DNA from: Halomonas salipaludis
GTDB lineage: Bacteria; Pseudomonadota; Gammaproteobacteria; Pseudomonadales; Halomonadaceae
Length of the DNA stretch: 64,000 bases
Direction of reading: 5' to 3'
Assembly: GCF_002286975.1 (NCBI RefSeq)
Contig: NZ_NSKB01000004.1
Location: forward strand, 62,001 to 126,000
Under the pieces are notes generated by a model. It was not told where the DNA came from. It was given only the letters and a program-made list of their open reading frames with translations, and did no database searches. Position numbers and translations under genes: made by a program. Numbering within the stretch: position 1 is the stretch's first letter; every line of letters starts with the position of its first letter. Shown piece after piece: positions 1-8,583 of the stretch.

Positions 1-259
1 GGGCCAGCCCTTCACGCTCGGCGATGGCCTGGCGGGCCTGGCGGTAGTCGGGATCCGGGTAGCGCGCCAGGGCCGGCAGGGTCGCGCGCAGCTGCGCCTC
101 CAGCCAGGCCGGCGGACCCAGCGGGTTGATATTGGCGCTGAGGTCAATCAGCGGTCGGTCGCCGGGCCAGCCGTGGCGCTGGGCCAGGGCTGTAAAGGCG
201 CCTGGCTGGCCACCGTGTAGCGGCCAGGCACCACGGCCTGTCGCATCGGTCATGTTCAT
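1..259 (-). CDS. cobC: Threonine-phosphate decarboxylase, N-terminal part (runs off the left edge)
   Basis: PLP-dependent enzyme that decarboxylates L-threonine phosphate to aminopropanol phosphate for the lower-ligand linker of cobalamin. Only about 86 N-terminal codons are present. They contain the family opening HGG and the stretch DLSANINPLGPP, typical of CobC/CobD aminotransferase-fold proteins. Two in-frame ATGs (259 and 253) lie behind a GGGAGA ribosome binding site, and 259 is used here. It lies on the same strand as cobD and cobT, but a gene on the opposite strand intervenes. Family call is firm; the exact start is not. Confidence 0.8.
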   Translation of the reverse strand, partial: MNMTDATGRGAWPLHGGQPGAFTALAQRHGWPGDRPLIDLSANINPLGPPAWLEAQLRATLPALARYPDPDYRQARQAIAEREGLA

Positions 260-409
260 GAATCTCCCTGCAACAGCAGCGACGCTACCATGAGCAGCAG
301 GACATTGCCTGCCGACCTGATAACGGTCAAGGCGAACCGCCCTATTTCGGCTAGGGTGTAAGTAACGGCCACTATTCGAGTGCTGCCTCTTGCTGCGGGA
401 GAATCCGCC

Positions 410-874
410 ATGCGCTTCCATCAAGTCAGGGAATTGGTGTCCTGGGCAGCGAATTTTCATGCCCGTATGGCTGAGCAGTATCGTCAGCTGGCGGCTATCT
501 CCGAAAGCGAGCGTGAACGCATGGCGCTCGAGTATCTCGCACAGCGTGAAGATAAACAGCACACCGAGCTGACCCGCTATGCAACCGAGAATGGCGACCA
601 TCGAGCTGTGCTAGAGACCTGGTTCGACGACCCTACGGACTTTCCCCATCCGCCGGTTGTCGAGCGCTTGCCAGAGCGAATTGGCGGCAGCGAGATACAG
701 AACGTGATGTCCACCGCCCTGACCGCGCACCGCACCTTTCAGGATCTCTACACCCACCGGGCGGAGCGAGCCGCCGGGGCCCGAGAGCTAGCCTTTTTTC
801 AATCACTGGCTGACGGTCATGAAGCCGAAGTGCGCCACATCGTCAGGGACCTGCAGCGACTCGACGCCTACTGA
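410..874 (+). CDS. Ferritin-like/helical-bundle protein of unknown function
   Basis: About 154 residues, almost all predicted helix and rich in Glu, His, Arg and Ala. Candidate metal-binding pairs are the EDKQH stretch near residue 46 and HEAEVRH near the C-terminus, spaced as in ferritin-like or rubrerythrin-like four-helix bundles. A GTG at 380 is in frame, but the ATG at 410 has GGGAGAA six bases upstream and is preferred. It has no signal peptide or membrane segment. It sits alone on the plus strand between minus-strand cobalamin genes. The function is not recognised, and the ferritin-like assignment rests on helical pattern and Glu/His placement only. Confidence 0.6.
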   Translation: MRFHQVRELVSWAANFHARMAEQYRQLAAISESERERMALEYLAQREDKQHTELTRYATENGDHRAVLETWFDDPTDFPHPPVVERLPERIGGSEIQNVMSTALTAHRTFQDLYTHRAERAAGARELAFFQSLADGHEAEVRHIVRDLQRLDAY

Positions 875-896
875 TAACGCTTTACGCTGAACTGGC

Positions 897-1907
897 TCAC
901 GGTACGACACTTCGCAGTATCAGTAGCGCCATGACCAGCAGCAGCAGGCTCACCACCCAACCACCGTGCATCAAGCGTATCGCAGCGCCGATATCCGCCG
1001 CGCACAGCGGCCGGTGCGGGCTGCCCAGGGTTGCGCGATGCGATACCTCGCCGGCGTAGTAATTGACACCACCCAGCTGCACGCCGAGCAGGTTGGCCAC
1101 CATCGCCTCCGGCCAGCCGGCGTTGGGGCTGGGGTGCCGCGGTGCCTCGCGCCACGTGGCCGCCAGCGCCCCGCGCCGTTGCCACTCACCAGGCAGCCAC
1201 CCGCTCGACAGCCAGATCGCCAAGGCGGTGAGCCGCGCCGCCGGCCAGTTGGCCAGGTCATCGAGCCGCGCCGAGGCCCAGCCGAAGTCGCGATAGCGGG
1301 CGTTGCGATAGCCGACCATGGAGTCGAGGGTGTTCACCGCCTTGTACGCCAGCGCCAGCGGTGCACCGCCGATCAGTGCCCAGAACAGCGGCGCGGTAAT
1401 GCCATCGACGCTGTTCTCGGCGACGGTCTCGACGGCGCCGCGGGCGATTTCGCTCTCATCAAGCGCCTGGGTGTCGCGACCGACGATCATGCCCAGTGCC
1501 CGGCGCGCCGCGGGCAGGTCCCCCTCGGCAAGCGGTACTGCCACCGCGCGCCCGGCGTCGGCTAGGCCCTTGATCGCCAGGCAGCTCCACAGCAGCCATA
1601 GCTCAGCAGCCCAGCCAAGCCAGGGGTGCAGCCACCCCAGCAGGGTGAGCAGCGCCCAACCGACGGCATAGGCGCCCACTACCACCAGCGCGGTCATCAA
1701 CGCCCCCCGGCGGCGGCGCGATGCAGCCGGGCCGTGGTTCCAGCGCGCCTCCAGCCAGGCGATGGCACGCCCGATACCTACCACCGGATGCGGCAGGCGC
1801 CGCGGGTCCCCCGCAAGCAGATCGAGAATGATCGCCGCCAGCAGCAGGCCCAGGCCGGCGAGGGTCAAGGGCACGGCGAGCGCGCCGGACAGCAGCCATT
1901 GCGACAT
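897..1907 (-). CDS. cobD: Adenosylcobinamide-phosphate synthase (CobD/CbiB)
   Basis: Integral membrane enzyme that attaches the aminopropanol (phosphate) arm to adenosylcobyric acid. The 336-residue length fits the family. An N-terminal hydrophobic segment is followed by DLLAGDPRRLPHPVVGIGR, then EIARGAVETVAENSVDG and YKAVNTLDSMVGY, all characteristic CbiB blocks, with several further hydrophobic segments. The gene lies 11 bp downstream of cobT on the same strand, so they are probably cotranscribed. Its product would be used with that of the upstream cobC decarboxylase. Confidence 0.93.
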   Translation of the reverse strand: MSQWLLSGALAVPLTLAGLGLLLAAIILDLLAGDPRRLPHPVVGIGRAIAWLEARWNHGPAASRRRRGALMTALVVVGAYAVGWALLTLLGWLHPWLGWAAELWLLWSCLAIKGLADAGRAVAVPLAEGDLPAARRALGMIVGRDTQALDESEIARGAVETVAENSVDGITAPLFWALIGGAPLALAYKAVNTLDSMVGYRNARYRDFGWASARLDDLANWPAARLTALAIWLSSGWLPGEWQRRGALAATWREAPRHPSPNAGWPEAMVANLLGVQLGGVNYYAGEVSHRATLGSPHRPLCAADIGAAIRLMHGGWVVSLLLLVMALLILRSVVP

Positions 1908-1918
1908 GCGCGAGCCTC

Positions 1919-2965
1919 TTACGCTGGGCCGGCGCTGATGCCGGCGGTCTCGAAGGTGGCCATCTCGCTGAGCATGCGACAGGCCGCCTCCAGCAGTGCA
2001 AAGGCCAGCGCCGCGCCGCTGCCCTCGCCGAGGCGCAGCTCGAGGTCGAGCAGCGGGCTGGCCTCCAGGGCCGCCAGCGCCTCACCGTGCCCCGCTTCAT
2101 GTGAGCGGTGGGCGAAGATCAGGTAGTCGCGCAGCTCAGGCGCCAACCGACACGCCAGCAGCGCCGCCACCGTCGCGATAAAGCCATCCACCAACAGCGG
2201 TACCCGCCGCGCCGCGCCCTCCATGAAGGCCCCGGCGATGGCGGCGATCTCCAGGCCACCGAGGCTAGCCAGCACGCCGAGGGGGTCGTCGGCATCCGGC
2301 GCCCGCGCGGCAATGGCCGCCTCGATCACGGCCCGCTTGCGCACCAGGCCGGCGTCATCGATGCCGGTGCCGCGCCCCACCAGTTCGGCGACCGGCCGCC
2401 CGGTCAGAACCGCCAGCAGCGCACTGCTGGCGGAGGTGTTGGCGATGCCCATCTCGCCGACGATCAGGCAGCGGCAGCCGGCCTCCACGGCGCGCTCGGC
2501 GGCGCGCTGCCCCACGCCGATAGCCTGCATGGCCTCGCCGCGGGTCATGGCATCCTCGACGGCGAAGTTGCCGGTGCCGGCACGAACCTTCTCGTCGACC
2601 ACGCCCGCCCCCGACACGACGCTGGCAACCCCGACATCGATCACCTCGAGCCGCGCGCCGATCTGCCGCGCGAAGACATTGATCGCCGCCCCGCCGGCGA
2701 CGAAGTTGGCGACCATCTGTGCCGTGACCGACTGGGGAAAGGCCGAGACGCCCTCGGCGGCGATGCCATGGTCGGCGGCGAACACCAGCACCCCGGGCGG
2801 GCTGACCCGCGGGAAGGATTCCCCGCGGATGCCGGCCAGCTGCACCGCCAGCGGCTCCAGCCGCCCCAGGCTGCCGGGTGGCTTGGTCAGGGTATCGAGA
2901 TGTGCCGCCGCCTGCGCAGCGCAGGCGGCATCGACATCGGGAAGGGAAGAAAAGGCGTCGCTCAC
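1919..2965 (-). CDS. cobT: Nicotinate-nucleotide--dimethylbenzimidazole phosphoribosyltransferase
   Basis: Makes alpha-ribazole phosphate from nicotinate mononucleotide and dimethylbenzimidazole for the cobalamin lower ligand; cytoplasmic. At 348 residues it is a normal length. Visible blocks are KPPGSLGRLE near residue 28, FAADHGIAAEGVSAFP, GEMGIANT and the C-terminal GEGSGAAL, whose Glu (about 314) matches the catalytic base of Salmonella CobT. The gene leads the cobT-cobD pair. No cobalamin-riboswitch core is evident in the 128 bp upstream, which it shares with the divergent radical SAM gene. Confidence 0.95.
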   Translation of the reverse strand: MSDAFSSLPDVDAACAAQAAAHLDTLTKPPGSLGRLEPLAVQLAGIRGESFPRVSPPGVLVFAADHGIAAEGVSAFPQSVTAQMVANFVAGGAAINVFARQIGARLEVIDVGVASVVSGAGVVDEKVRAGTGNFAVEDAMTRGEAMQAIGVGQRAAERAVEAGCRCLIVGEMGIANTSASSALLAVLTGRPVAELVGRGTGIDDAGLVRKRAVIEAAIAARAPDADDPLGVLASLGGLEIAAIAGAFMEGAARRVPLLVDGFIATVAALLACRLAPELRDYLIFAHRSHEAGHGEALAALEASPLLDLELRLGEGSGAALAFALLEAACRMLSEMATFETAGISAGPA

Positions 2966-3054
2966 GTGCCGCTCCTGGCCGCAGGTCCTGGGAAGGCGCC
3001 AATGGTAGCAGAGTCGCCGGGGCAGTTACCTTGCAGGCTCGGGCCACACCTCTA

Positions 3055-3074
3055 TACTGTATATCCATACACAC
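3055..3074 (+). promoter_or_regulatory. LexA box (SOS operator)
   Basis: The 20 bases match the gammaproteobacterial LexA consensus (TACTGT-ATATATAT-ACAGTA) at about 15 positions, including an intact TACTGTATAT left half. It lies 20 bp upstream of the radical SAM start codon, where bound LexA would block transcription. The Pseudomonas aeruginosa orthologue PA0069 is, from memory, a member of the LexA regulon, which agrees. The right half (ACAC instead of ACAG) is imperfect. Confidence 0.75.
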
Positions 3075-3093
3075 ATCCTGCGAGGTGCCAACG

Positions 3094-4176
3094 ATGCCCG
3101 CCTCACACTCAGCCGACTACCGGGCCCCGCTCAAGGGCCGTGGCGCCACCTATGATCCTCACAATCGCTTCGCCCCCACCCACAGCGACGCGGTGGACGA
3201 CGGCTGGTGGCAGGACGAGGCGCCGGCAACGCTGGCCACCGAGGTGCGCGAGGAGCATCCCAAGACGGCGCTGTCGTGGAATCGCTCGCCGGATCTCGGC
3301 TTCGACCGCTCGATCAACCCCTACCGCGGTTGCGAGCACGGCTGCGTCTACTGCTACGCGCGGCCCAGCCACGCCTACTGGGACCTCTCGCCGGGGCTCG
3401 ACTTCGAGACCAAGCTGATCGCCAAGAGCGGCCTGGTGGAGCGCCTCGAGGAGGAGCTGTGCAAGCCGGGCTATGTATGCCGACCGATCAACCTCTCCGG
3501 CAATACCGACTGCTACCAGCCCATCGAGGCCGAATGGCAGACCACTCGCCGGGTGCTGGAACTGCTGCTGGCCTGCCGCCATCCGGTCACCCTGGTGACC
3601 AAGAGCGCGCTGATCCTGCGCGACAGCGAACTGCTGGCCGAGATGGCCGAGCAGCGCCTGGTGCGGGTCTTCGTCAGCCTCACCAGCCTGGATGCCAATC
3701 TCAAGCGCAGCCTGGAGCCGCGCACCGCCTCGCCCCAGGCGCGGCTGCGGGTGATTCGCGAGCTCAACACCGTGGGTGTGCCGGTGGGGGCACTGCTCTC
3801 ACCGATGATTCCCGGCCTCAATGACCATGAGTTAGAATCACTGCTCGAGGCCGCCTGCCGCGCCGGTGCGCGCACCGCCGGCTGGATGCTGCTGCGCCTG
3901 CCCCACGAGGTGGCGCCGCTGTTCGAGGCCTGGCTCGAGGCCCACTACCCCGAGCGCGCCGCCAAGGTGATGAGCCTGATTCGCCAGTGCCGCGGCGGCA
4001 AGGACTACGACGGCCGCTTCGGGCATCGCTTCCGCGGCGAGGGCGTCTTCGCCGACCTGCTGGCTCAGCGCTTCCAGCACGCCAGGCGCCGCCTGGGCAT
4101 GGCCGAACGTATCGACGAGGGCCTCGATTGCAGCCAATTCAGACCACCCACTGCACAGGGCGATCTCTTCCTTTGA
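3094..4176 (+). CDS. PA0069-family radical SAM protein (SplB-like)
   Basis: Predicted 4Fe-4S/S-adenosylmethionine radical enzyme, related to the spore-photoproduct-lyase superfamily; its substrate is unknown. It has 360 residues. The cluster motif CEHGCVYC (Cys80, Cys84, Cys87, a CX3CX2C spacing) follows DRSINPYRG, and NLSGNTDCYQP lies downstream. The ATG at 3094 is chosen because GCGAGG precedes it and the LexA box lies just upstream. Its stop codon overlaps the start of the next gene (TGATG), so the two are translationally coupled. The SOS operator suggests a DNA-damage role, which is inference. Confidence 0.9.
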   Translation: MPASHSADYRAPLKGRGATYDPHNRFAPTHSDAVDDGWWQDEAPATLATEVREEHPKTALSWNRSPDLGFDRSINPYRGCEHGCVYCYARPSHAYWDLSPGLDFETKLIAKSGLVERLEEELCKPGYVCRPINLSGNTDCYQPIEAEWQTTRRVLELLLACRHPVTLVTKSALILRDSELLAEMAEQRLVRVFVSLTSLDANLKRSLEPRTASPQARLRVIRELNTVGVPVGALLSPMIPGLNDHELESLLEAACRAGARTAGWMLLRLPHEVAPLFEAWLEAHYPERAAKVMSLIRQCRGGKDYDGRFGHRFRGEGVFADLLAQRFQHARRRLGMAERIDEGLDCSQFRPPTAQGDLFL

Positions 4177-5204
4177 TGTCAGGCAATCCGCCATCCCGCT
4201 GCCCATTTGCCGTGCTGCTGCCCCTGCTGATGCTGTTGGCGGGGTGCAGCGGTGGTGCCACGCTGCAGCCACCTGGGCCAGGGGGAGAAGCGCCGCAGCT
4301 GGATGGACACTACGTGACCGCCGAGGATGGCTACCGCCTGCCGCTATGGCACTGGCCACCGGCCGGTGAGGCCCCCGACGCAGTGGTACTGGCGGTGCAC
4401 GGCTTCAACGACCACGGCGGCAGCTTCGACGTGCTGGCCGAGGCGCTGACCGAGCACAACATCGAGGTCTATGCCTTCGACCAGCGCGGCTTCGGCGTTA
4501 CCCGCCAGCGCCGGCTGTGGCCCGGTCACCAGCGAATGGTCGATGACATCGACCTGCTCGCCCGGCTGCTGCGTGAGCGCCACCCAGAGACGCCGCTGTA
4601 CCTGGTCGGCAAGAGCATGGGCGGCGCGCTGGTAATGCTCACCATGAGTCGCAATACCCCACCGCCGGTGGATGGCAGCGTACTGATTGCCCCGGCGGTG
4701 TGGGGCCAGGTGGCGATGCCCTGGTACCAGCGCGTGGGGCTATGGCTGGGCGTGCGGTTGATACCCGACGTGGCCTTCTCGGCGCGCGCCGCCGAGCGGC
4801 TGGGTATCGAGCCCACCGACGACCCAGAGATCATCGCCAAGCTGGCCGAGGATCCGCGTATCCTGCGCCGCGCACGGGTCGATACGCTCTACGGCCTGAC
4901 CCGCACCATGGATCTAGCGCTGGAGCGCGCCGCCCAGGTCGCCGGCCCTACCCTGCTGCTCTACGGCGACAACGATCAGGTGATCCCCCCGGAGGCGATG
5001 TGCGCCCTGCTCGAACGGCTGCCGGCCGACGTTACGGCGGACTGGCGCCTGGCGCTCTACCCGGACGGCTACCATATGCTGACCCGCTATACCCAACGCC
5101 AGCGTACCGAGGCCGATATCGCCGCCTGGTTGAAGGCGCCCTCGGCGCCGCTGCCGTCGGGTTCGGAGGCCTCTTTGCCCGAGGCGCGCCAGACGCTGTG
5201 TTGA
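4176..5204 (+). CDS. Alpha/beta hydrolase lipoprotein (serine aminopeptidase S33/monoacylglycerol lipase type)
   Basis: 342 residues. Its hydrophobic signal ends in a lipobox LLAGC, predicting lipidation at Cys24 and membrane attachment. The hydrolase domain has HGFNDHGGSFD (oxyanion region), FDQRGFG, the nucleophile elbow GKSMGG with Ser147, a late Asp in LLYGDNDQVIPP and a C-terminal YPDGYHML His, so the triad looks complete. The closest recalled families are lysophospholipase and monoglyceride lipase. The start overlaps the stop of the SOS-linked radical SAM gene, making co-expression likely. The substrate is unknown. Confidence 0.88.
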   Translation: MSGNPPSRCPFAVLLPLLMLLAGCSGGATLQPPGPGGEAPQLDGHYVTAEDGYRLPLWHWPPAGEAPDAVVLAVHGFNDHGGSFDVLAEALTEHNIEVYAFDQRGFGVTRQRRLWPGHQRMVDDIDLLARLLRERHPETPLYLVGKSMGGALVMLTMSRNTPPPVDGSVLIAPAVWGQVAMPWYQRVGLWLGVRLIPDVAFSARAAERLGIEPTDDPEIIAKLAEDPRILRRARVDTLYGLTRTMDLALERAAQVAGPTLLLYGDNDQVIPPEAMCALLERLPADVTADWRLALYPDGYHMLTRYTQRQRTEADIAAWLKAPSAPLPSGSEASLPEARQTLC

Positions 5205-5209
5205 GCGCA

Positions 5210-5227
5210 GTATGATATTGCTCATAC
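5210..5227. repeat. Inverted repeat GTATGA-N6-TCATAC
   Basis: A perfect 6-bp inverted repeat just after the hydrolase stop. A second related pair (TCATAC...GTATG, 5258-5279) follows before the cation-efflux gene. There is no T-run, so it is more likely a regulator site in the efflux gene's leader than an intrinsic terminator. No known regulator is assigned. Confidence 0.4.
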
Positions 5228-5315
5228 AGGACTGATTCGGTACTATTTAGCCATTGATCATACGACTACGACGAGTATGCATCGTCGAGCGACCTGAGCA
5301 GACCGTAACCTGACC

Positions 5316-6455
5316 ATGACTGCTGACCAACGCGCCACCCGCAGTATCACGATACTGGCCATCTGGGTCGATGCCCTGGTGGGTATCATCAAGGTAATTG
5401 TCGGGGTGATGGTGAGCTCCACCGCTCTGATCGCCGACGGCATCCACTCCTTCTCCGACCTGATCACCGACGGGTTCGTACTGGCCGCCACCCACTATGG
5501 GCAACAAGGGCCAGACCACGACCACCCCTACGGTCACGGCCGCATCGAAACCCTGGCCACGCTGTTCCTGGGCAGCATGCTGATTTTCGTCGCCGGGGCC
5601 ATCGCCTGGTCGAGCGTCGAGCGCCTGCTCTCGAATACCGCGATCCCCCCTCCCGGCTACTGGGCCGTCGGCATCGCCTTGGTAACACTACTGGCCAAGG
5701 AGGCGCTCTACCAGGCCACCATGCGGGTGGCGCGACGCACCCAGTCACGCCTGCTGGAGGCCAACGCCTGGCACTCGCGCTCCGATGTATTCTCCACCGC
5801 AGTGGTCATCGTGGCGATGCTCGGTACCCAGTGGGGTTACGGTTGGCTGGATACCCTCGCCGCAGTGGTCGTCGGGCTGCTGGTGGGCAAGGTCGGCTGG
5901 AGCTTGCTGTGGGACGCCGGCCGCGAGCTGATCGACACCGCCCTGCCGGTGAGTACCCAGCACGCCATGCGCGATGTTGCCATGAGCGTGCCTGGGGTTA
6001 CCGGTATTCACGACCTGCGCACCCGGCTTTCCGCCGGGCGCACCATGCTCGACCTTCACGTAGTGGTATCACCGCGGATCAGCGTCTCCGAGGGCCACGA
6101 GATCGGCAATGAGGTCAGCCGGCGGCTGCGCCGGTCCTTCCCCGCGCTGACCGACCTCACCTTCCATATCGATCCGGAAGACGACGCCGGTGAGGGCGAC
6201 CCCAGCCGCTTCCCCGGCCTGCCGCTGCGCCCCGACGTGGAAGCGACACTGGCCGAGCGCTGGCAGCCGCTCGAGGTATGGCCCGAGATACGCGATATCG
6301 AACTGCACTACCTGGAAGGCGCGGTCACCGTGGTGGTGTGTCTCGATGAGCAGGCGGCCTTCTCCAGTCCGGCAGTGATCGAGCAGTTGGGCGAGCGGGC
6401 ACAGGATATCGACTGGTTCGCCCAGGTCGAGGTCAAGCGCCTGGCCAGCGCCTAG
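5316..6455 (+). CDS. Cation diffusion facilitator family transporter
   Basis: 379 residues with the CDF layout: an N-terminal block of about six hydrophobic helices, then a cytoplasmic beta-alpha-beta domain from about residue 210. Metal-site motifs are visible in helix 2 (ADGIHSFSDLITD, giving D and DxxxD) and in the HDHPYGHGRIETLA loop, with HSRSDVFST in helix 5. It exports divalent metals such as Zn, Fe, Cd or Mn by proton exchange; the specific ion cannot be read. It has a longer C-terminal tail than E. coli FieF. It converges with the next gene, overlapping by 4 bp. Confidence 0.9.
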   Translation: MTADQRATRSITILAIWVDALVGIIKVIVGVMVSSTALIADGIHSFSDLITDGFVLAATHYGQQGPDHDHPYGHGRIETLATLFLGSMLIFVAGAIAWSSVERLLSNTAIPPPGYWAVGIALVTLLAKEALYQATMRVARRTQSRLLEANAWHSRSDVFSTAVVIVAMLGTQWGYGWLDTLAAVVVGLLVGKVGWSLLWDAGRELIDTALPVSTQHAMRDVAMSVPGVTGIHDLRTRLSAGRTMLDLHVVVSPRISVSEGHEIGNEVSRRLRRSFPALTDLTFHIDPEDDAGEGDPSRFPGLPLRPDVEATLAERWQPLEVWPEIRDIELHYLEGAVTVVVCLDEQAAFSSPAVIEQLGERAQDIDWFAQVEVKRLASA

Positions 6456-7144
6456 TCTCGTTCAGGCGTTCGATAGTCGGCCAGCACGCTGCCACACGCC
6501 TCCACCTCCTGCTCATGCTGTGGGTCGATCCACGGCTCGGCCAGGGCCTCAGCATACCACTGTTGCATGGCGGGCAGCGCCAGCAGCCGCTCGACATAGG
6601 CGGTAGAGGCCTCGCCCAGCGGCAGCCCAAAGCTCTGCACCCGAAAGGCGACCGGGGCAAAGAAGGCGTCCACGGCACTGAACGCCTCGCCGGCCAGGAA
6701 GGGCCCACCGAAGCGCGCCAGGCCCTGCTGCCATAGCTCCTCCAAACGCGCCAGATTGCCGAGCAGGGCGTCGTCGAGGCGCGCCATGCGCACCCGTACG
6801 CCACAGCTCATTGGGCACTGACTGCGCAGCGCCGAAAAACCGGCATGCATCTCGGCGCTGGCACTGCGCGCCCAGGCCCGCGCCGCGCCATCCGACGGCC
6901 ACACCCCTGGATGGCGCTCGGCAAGGTACTCGACGATGGCCAGCGACTCCCACACCACCTGCTCGTCATCTACCAGGCATGGCACCAGGCCAGTCGGCGA
7001 GAAGTCGCGAAAGCGCGTCCAGCTGGAGTCGGGCTCGAAGGGACTCAGCTGCTCGTCGAAGGCGATGCCCAGCTCGCGCATCAGCACCCAGGGGCGCAGC
7101 GACCAGGAGGAGTAGTGCTTGTTGGCGATATGCAGGCGGTACAT
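6452..7144 (-). CDS. Glutathione S-transferase family protein
   Basis: 230 residues with an N-terminal thioredoxin-like domain (YRLHIANKHYSSWSLRPWVLM, with Ser residues at the usual catalytic position), the cis-Pro region GLVPCLVDD and the ESLAIVEYLAE glutathione-binding element, followed by an all-helical C-terminal domain. The cytosolic enzyme conjugates or reduces substrates with glutathione; the substrate is unknown. The ATG at 7144 is chosen because the fold begins there, while the longer frame upstream lacks homology. It is convergent with the cation-efflux gene and divergent from the glycosyltransferase. Confidence 0.88.
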   Translation of the reverse strand: MYRLHIANKHYSSWSLRPWVLMRELGIAFDEQLSPFEPDSSWTRFRDFSPTGLVPCLVDDEQVVWESLAIVEYLAERHPGVWPSDGAARAWARSASAEMHAGFSALRSQCPMSCGVRVRMARLDDALLGNLARLEELWQQGLARFGGPFLAGEAFSAVDAFFAPVAFRVQSFGLPLGEASTAYVERLLALPAMQQWYAEALAEPWIDPQHEQEVEACGSVLADYRTPERD

Positions 7145-7291
7145 GGCAGTCCTTGCGAAGGGTGGAGGGCCCTTCAATATAGCTGCCATGGCAAGTGCCA
7201 GGCCAGCCGCCTCATAACGCCTCATTGTCACCATGACGTCACCGTGAGCGCACAGGATGGTGGAAATCAGCCGCCATGCCGAGTCCTCTCC

Positions 7292-8539
7292 ATGAAGATA
7301 CTGATGCTGTCCGACGTCTATTTCCCGCGCATCAACGGTGTCGCCACTTCCATCGCCAGCTTCCGCGACGCGCTGGAACGGCTCGGCCATTCAGTCACGC
7401 TGATCTGCCCGGACTACCCGGTGGGCCAGGTGGACGAGCCGAACGTGCTGCGCGTTTCATCGCGCGGGGTGGCAAACTCTCCCGAGGACCGCATGATGCG
7501 CTACCGCGAGGTGATGGCTCTGCTGCCGAGCCTCGCCGTGGAGCGCTTCGATCTGGTGCATATCCACACGCCCTTCGTCGCCCACTATGCCGGCACGGCG
7601 CTGGCAAAGCGCCTGGGTCTCCCGGCGCTTGCGACCTATCACACCCTGTTCGAGGAGTACCTGCCCCACTACGTGCGCGGCGTACCCAGCGGCTGGTTGC
7701 GCTTTATCGCTAGGCGCCTCTCGGTGCGGCAGTGCCGGCGGCTCAAGGCGCTGGTGGCGCCCTCCCACGCCATGCGCGAGACGCTGGAGCGCTATGGCGT
7801 CAAGACCCGCGTGACGGTGATCCCCACCGGCCTGGCGCTGGAGCGCTTCAGCCAGCCCGCCGATGAGGAGGACTTTCGCGCCCGTTACGAGCTCCCGGAC
7901 AACGCCCGCCTATTACTGTTCGTCGGGCGTCTCGCCTTTGAAAAGAACATCGCGTTCCTGATCGACCTGCTGCCGCGAATACTCGCCGAGCACCCTGACA
8001 CGCGTCTGATCATTACCGGCGAGGGGCCGGCCCGCGTCGAGCTGACCCGCCGCGCGCGGCAGATTGGCATGGAGTACGCCGTACGCTTCCTCGGCTACCT
8101 GGATCGCCACGGCCAGCTACAAGCCGCCTATCGCGCCGCCGATGTCTTCGTCTTCGCGTCACGCACCGAGACCCAGGGGCTGGTGCTGCTGGAGGCCCTG
8201 GCGCTAGGCACGCCAGTGGTCTCCACCGCCATGATGGGCACCCGCGACGTATTGATAGAAGGCGAGGGTTGCCTGATTGCCAACGAGGAGCTCGACGACT
8301 TCGCCGCCAAGGTGAGCCGGCTGCTCGGCGACGAGACGCTGCGCAGCGAGCTCGCCCGCCGTGCCAAGCACTATGCGACAGGCTGGCACGAGGACGCCAA
8401 GGGCATCGAACTGGCCGCGCTCTATGCACGGCTGTGTGCCAAGCAGGGCCCTCAGCCGAATGCCGTTGCAGAACTGCCTGCCGCATCGGTAGGCGCACCA
8501 CCGCCGCTGGCGCCGCTGACATCCCGAGTAGAGGACTAG
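7292..8539 (+). CDS. GT4-family glycosyltransferase
   Basis: 415 residues, GT-B fold. The N-terminal opening MKILMLSDVYFPRINGVATS is that of the alpha-mannosyltransferase/MgtA-like group. HIHTPFVAHYAG and the retaining-enzyme motif E-x7-E (Glu293, Glu301, in ETQGLVLLE) are present. It probably transfers a hexose to a membrane lipid or polysaccharide from a nucleotide sugar, at the inner face of the membrane. The last 30 residues (Ala/Pro-rich) are a low-complexity tail. The next gene starts 44 bp downstream, so an operon is plausible. Confidence 0.9.
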   Translation: MKILMLSDVYFPRINGVATSIASFRDALERLGHSVTLICPDYPVGQVDEPNVLRVSSRGVANSPEDRMMRYREVMALLPSLAVERFDLVHIHTPFVAHYAGTALAKRLGLPALATYHTLFEEYLPHYVRGVPSGWLRFIARRLSVRQCRRLKALVAPSHAMRETLERYGVKTRVTVIPTGLALERFSQPADEEDFRARYELPDNARLLLFVGRLAFEKNIAFLIDLLPRILAEHPDTRLIITGEGPARVELTRRARQIGMEYAVRFLGYLDRHGQLQAAYRAADVFVFASRTETQGLVLLEALALGTPVVSTAMMGTRDVLIEGEGCLIANEELDDFAAKVSRLLGDETLRSELARRAKHYATGWHEDAKGIELAALYARLCAKQGPQPNAVAELPAASVGAPPPLAPLTSRVED

Positions 8540-8583
8540 GCTGAGTCCAGGGTACGACCACTAAACCCATGGAGCGTAAGTAA

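Noticed and set aside
2966-3093. Cobalamin riboswitch upstream of cobT
   Set aside because: The B12-box and the core GC-rich helices were not found in the 128 bp between cobT and the radical SAM gene, nor in the 259 bp before cobO.
5210-5279. Terminator between the lipoprotein hydrolase and the cation-efflux gene
   Set aside because: The inverted repeats are short and AT-balanced without a T-run, so termination is unlikely.
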